A stretch of DNA of 64,000 nucleotides from Billgrantia ethanolica (lineage in GTDB: Bacteria; Pseudomonadota; Gammaproteobacteria; Pseudomonadales; Halomonadaceae). The stretch spans positions 310,001-374,000 of the forward strand of contig NZ_JABFTX010000004.1 in NCBI RefSeq assembly GCF_021404305.1, given 5' to 3'. Below, in pieces: positions 59,397 to 64,000 of the stretch (positions within the stretch are counted from its first letter, which is position 1; each line of letters starts with the position of its first letter). The notes below the pieces were generated by a model. The model saw only the letters and a program-made list of their open reading frames with translations. It was not told the origin of the DNA and made no database searches. The position numbers and the translations under genes were made by a program.

Positions 59397-61462
59397 TGGC
59401 TGCCAATACCTTTCTGATTGAATTGGGCGTCGAGGAATTGCCGCCGCGTGCCATCGACACGCTCTCCGATGCCCTGGCCGAGGGCATTCGCCGCGGCCTC
59501 AGCGAGGCCGAGATCGCCTTCGGCGACATTCGCGCCTATGCCACGCCGCGCCGCCTGGCGGTGCAGGTGATGGAGCTGGCCGACAAGCAGCCCGACCGCG
59601 AGGTCGAGCGCCGCGGCCCGGCCTTGGCCGCCGCCTACAAGGACGGCCAGCCGACCAAGGCCGCCGAAGGCTTCGCCCGCTCCTGCGGCGTCGCCGTTGC
59701 CGACCTGATCCACCTGGAGACCGACAAGGGCACCTGGCTCGGCTATCGCGAGCAGCAGCAGGGCGAAGCCACCACACGGCTGCTGCCGGCAATCGTCGAC
59801 AAGGCCATTGCCGGCCTGCCGGTGCCCAAGAACATGCGCTGGGGCGCCTCGCGGGTCGAGTTCTCGCGCCCCGTGCACTGGCTGGTGATGCTCTACGGCA
59901 GCGAAGTGGTGGCAGCCCAGGCGCTGGGCCTGACCTCGGACCGTACAACCCGCGGCCACCGCTTCCATGCCCCCGAGACCATCGAGCTGGCCCATGCAGA
60001 CGACTACCTGGCCACCCTCGAGCAGGCCTGGGTACTGGCCGATCGCGATCGTCGTCGCGAACGTATCCGCGAGCAGGTACTGGCCGAGGCTGAGGTCCAG
60101 GACGCCCAGGCGGTGATCGACGAGGCACTGCTCGTCGAGGTGAGCGGCCTGGTGGAGTGGCCCGTGGCGCTGTCCGGCAGCTTCGACGAGCGTTTCCTCG
60201 AGGTTCCGGCGGAGTGCCTGATCTCGTCGATGAAGGCCAACCAGAAATACTTCCACCTGCTTGACGACCAGGGCCGGCTCAAGCCGCAGTTCATCACCAT
60301 CTCCAATATCGACAGCCAGGACCCGCAGCAGGTGATCGAAGGCAACGAGAAAGTCATTCGCCCGCGTCTGGCCGATGCCGCCTTCTTCTACGACACCGAC
60401 CGCAAGCAGCCGCTGGCGGCGCGCATCCCCGGCCTGGCCAACGTGGTGTTCCAGCAGCAGCTCGGCACCCTGGCCGACAAGGCGCACCGCAGCGCCGCCG
60501 TGGCCGCCTTCATTGCCGGCCGCATCAATGGCGACGTGGCCCAGGCACGCCGAGCCGCCGAACTGGCCAAGTGCGATCTGGTCACTGAGATGGTGCTCGA
60601 GTTCCCTGAACTGCAGGGCATCATGGGCCGCTACTACGCCAGCCACGACGGCGAGCCGGCCGAAGTGGCCCAGGCCCTCGAAGAGCAGTATCTACCGCGC
60701 TTCGCCGGCGACGAGATCCCCGCCTGTCGTACCGGCCAGGCTCTGGCGCTGGCCGACCGCCTCGACACCCTGACCGGCATCTTCGGCATCGGCCAGCGGC
60801 CCAGCGGTACCAAGGATCCCTTCGCCCTGCGTCGCGCCGCCATTGGCGTGCTCAACATCATGATCAAGGGCGAGCTGGATCTGGACCTGCGCGAGCTGCT
60901 CGAGCTGGCCGCTGCGCAGCACCAGGAGTTGCCCTACGCGGAGACGCTGGTCGATGAGGTGCTGGGCTACATGCTCGACCGCTTCCGCGCCTGGGGTCTG
61001 GACGAGGGCATTCCCGCAGAGGTCTACCTGGCCGTTCGTGCGCGCCCGGTGACCAAGCCGCTGGATTTTGCCCGTCGCATGCGTGCGGTTTATGTCTTCA
61101 CCCAGCGTGAGGAAGCCGCTGCCCTGGCCGCCGCCAACAAGCGGGTTTCCAACATCCTGGCCAAGCAGGCCGGCGAGCTGGGCGGGCAGGTCGACGCGGC
61201 TCTGCTTCAGGAACCGGCCGAGCGCACGCTGAACGAGGCCGTCTCGACCAGCCGCGAGCGTGTCCTGCCGCTGTTCGGTGAAGGTCGCTACCGCGAGGCG
61301 CTGGACGTTCTTGCCGGCCTGCGCACCCCGGTGGACGCCTTCTTCGATGACGTCATGGTCATGGCCGATGACGACGCCGTGCGACGCAACCGACTGGCGC
61401 TGCTGGCCGGCCTGCAGGCGCTGTTCCTCGAAGTGGCCGATATCGCTCTGCTGCAACAGTAA
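59396..61462 (+). CDS. glyS: Glycyl-tRNA synthetase beta subunit
   Basis: The protein has 688 residues, the E. coli length. It begins NTFLIELGVEELPPRAIDTLSDALAEGI and has RFLEVPAECLISSMKANQKYFHL, FAGDEIPACRTGQALALADRLDTL and a C-terminal helical anticodon-binding region. It completes the tetrameric GlyRS. The ATG at 59396 overlaps the glyQ TGA and follows AGGGAG. A terminator stem-loop lies just past the stop, and two parS sites follow. Confidence 0.96.
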
Positions 61463-61474
61463 GCGTTTCATGCC

Positions 61475-61505
61475 GAAGCCGGTCGGGTGCAGCCCGGCCG
61501 GCTTC
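61475..61505 (+). terminator. Terminator after glyS
   Basis: GAAGCCGG (61475-61482) and CGGG pair with CCCG and CCGGCTTC (61498-61505), with one unpaired base on each side, then TTCAT. It starts 13 bases after the glyS stop and probably ends glyQS. Confidence 0.7.
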
Positions 61506-61555
61506 TTCATGCCCGCTCATCCGGTTGCTCTGGTACGGCGCCAAACCTACGCCCG

Positions 61556-61571
61556 TGTTTCACGTGAAACA
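61556..61571. promoter_or_regulatory. parS site 1 (ParB binding)
   Basis: TGTTTCACGTGAAACA is a perfect 16-base palindrome identical to the classic bacterial parS consensus. ParB loads here to organise the origin region and recruit SMC. Confidence 0.9.
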
Positions 61572-61603
61572 TCCCCAGCCACACGCGCATGCTTGGCATA
61601 GGG

Positions 61604-61619
61604 TGTTTCACGTGAAACA
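61604..61619. promoter_or_regulatory. parS site 2 (ParB binding)
   Basis: A second exact TGTTTCACGTGAAACA, 48 bases from the first, in the same intergenic stretch upstream of gmhB. Confidence 0.9.
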
Positions 61620-61652
61620 CTGCCCCCTTCACTCTTCTGCTTATGGTGCAAG

Positions 61653-62207
61653 ATGCCCAGCGCACCCCGACTCGTGATTCTCGACCGCGACGGCGTCATC
61701 AACCGCGACTCCGACGCCTATATCAAATCTCTCGACGAGTGGATTCCCTACCCCTCCTCCATCGAGGCGATTGCCCGACTGAGCCGAGCCGGCTGGAAAG
61801 TGGCCATCGCCACCAACCAGTCCGGCATCGCACGCGGCTACTATGACGAAGCCACCCTGACCACGATGCACGCCGAGCTGGAACGGTTGGTGACCGCCGC
61901 CGGGGGCGAGATCGCCTACATCGCCTACTGCCCCCACGGCCCGGACGACGGCTGCAGCTGTCGCAAGCCCCTGCCAGGCCTGCTCGAAGAAATACGCACT
62001 GCGCTAGGGTTGGATAGCCTGGAAGGCAGCTGGATAGTGGGCGACAGTCTACGCGACCTGCAGGCAGGAGAAGCAATGGGCTGTCGCTCCGTGCTCGTGC
62101 GCACCGGCAAGGGCAGCCGCACCGAAACGAAAGGCGCGGGATTGGAAAACGCAAAAATTTTCAATGACCTGGCGACGTTTACCGATTGGCTTCTGAGCCA
62201 GGGCTAG
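61653..62207 (+). CDS. gmhB: D-glycero-beta-D-manno-heptose 1,7-bisphosphate 7-phosphatase
   Basis: The protein has 184 residues, a HAD phosphatase: LVILDRDGVINRDSD (nucleophile Asp), ATNQSGIARGYYD, the zinc-binding CPHGPDDGCSCRKP, and IVGDSLRDLQAGEAMG. It removes the 7-phosphate in ADP-heptose synthesis. The ATG at 61653 precedes the family start; a longer frame is not supported. The gene lies between parS sites and converges on gyrB. Confidence 0.95.
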   Translation: MPSAPRLVILDRDGVINRDSDAYIKSLDEWIPYPSSIEAIARLSRAGWKVAIATNQSGIARGYYDEATLTTMHAELERLVTAAGGEIAYIAYCPHGPDDGCSCRKPLPGLLEEIRTALGLDSLEGSWIVGDSLRDLQAGEAMGCRSVLVRTGKGSRTETKGAGLENAKIFNDLATFTDWLLSQG

Positions 62208-62281
62208 GCGCTTTACGAGAACAAGGCCGATAACAGCTGTACTAGGAAATCTGGACGTTACGCCTTTACCTGGCACATATG

Positions 62282-62312
62282 AAAAAGCCGACCTCCGAAG
62301 GGTCGGCTTTTT
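62282..62312. terminator. Bidirectional terminator between gmhB and gyrB
   Basis: AAAAAGCCGACC (62282-62293) pairs perfectly with GGTCGGCTTTTT (62301-62312) around a seven-base loop. The A-run before and T-run after suit termination of both convergent genes. Confidence 0.9.
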
Positions 62313-62348
62313 TCCGCTTATGCCACTCACTGCCAGGCAGAGCAGCGA

Positions 62349-62364
62349 TGTTTCACGTGAAACA
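62349..62364. promoter_or_regulatory. parS site 3 (ParB binding)
   Basis: A third exact TGTTTCACGTGAAACA, between the terminator and the end of gyrB. Three perfect copies within about 810 bases are strong evidence for an origin-proximal partition locus. Confidence 0.9.
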
Positions 62365-62378
62365 TCGCCGAACTCGCA

Positions 62379-64000
<1,622 letters not shown>

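Overview
The window looks like chromosomal DNA of a halophilic gammaproteobacterium, most likely Halomonadaceae (Halomonas-like). The evidence is high GC, acidic proteins, and several classic gammaproteobacterial gene orders: zapA/ygfB-pepP-ubiH-visC with 6S RNA and fthC, gshB-tonB-algH-ruvX, gpmI-envC-ctpA, ilvA divergent from rpiA, and glyQ-glyS near gyrB. gyrB runs off the right edge, and three perfect ParB-type parS palindromes lie beside it, so the right end is probably close to oriC. No phage, IS transposase, CRISPR array, tRNA or rRNA was seen.

1-4 kb: the end of an EamA-type exporter, a zinc/PLP D-amino-acid lyase, an enoyl-CoA hydratase-family gene, an IclR regulator and a secreted DUF1566 protein. 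3.8-13.9 kb: an aromatic-acid module. A TRAP transporter operon ending in a marR gene is divergent from a catabolic operon: an unusual MBL-fold protein, an MhaA-like flavoprotein hydroxylase, its small MhaB-like partner, homogentisate dioxygenase, a fumarylacetoacetate hydrolase-family protein and maleylacetoacetate isomerase. The expected flow is (hydroxy)phenylacetate to homogentisate to fumarate plus acetoacetate. A TAGTTTCA-NN-TGAAACTA palindrome overlaps the operon promoter, and a perfect copy overlaps the promoter of a VOC-family gene 21 kb away (29.2 kb), so one MarR regulon is likely.

13.9-24.2 kb: two MFS exporters, a STAS-like protein, a DUF1127 peptide divergent from a MocR regulator with four operator-like repeats, two Cys-motif DUF6455 paralogues each behind an FNR/Anr-like box, and then an IclR / CYP116-type self-sufficient P450 / orphan DctP group. 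The orphan DctP closely resembles the one at 6.2-7.3 kb. I propose that this P450 group supplies hydroxylated arylacetates to the homogentisate module (inference).

24.2-45.8 kb: core functions, namely pyrB, ruvX-algH-tonB-gshB, cvfB, rsmE-secB-rhodanese, gpmI-envC-ctpA, the ubiquinone hydroxylases with pepP and ygfB, zapA, 6S RNA, fthC, a 31-residue membrane peptide, ilvA, a 279-bp MITE-like repeat and rpiA. 45.8-62.2 kb: the lipopolysaccharide inner-core locus (waaA, hldE, an OpsX-like GT9, kdkA, more GT9, GT4 and GT2 transferases, an OpgB-like phosphoglycerol transferase, waaF, hldD, gmhB) with glyQS inserted. KdkA next to an OpsX-like enzyme suggests a Haemophilus-style inner core with one phosphorylated Kdo. 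62.4-64.0 kb: gyrB, partial.
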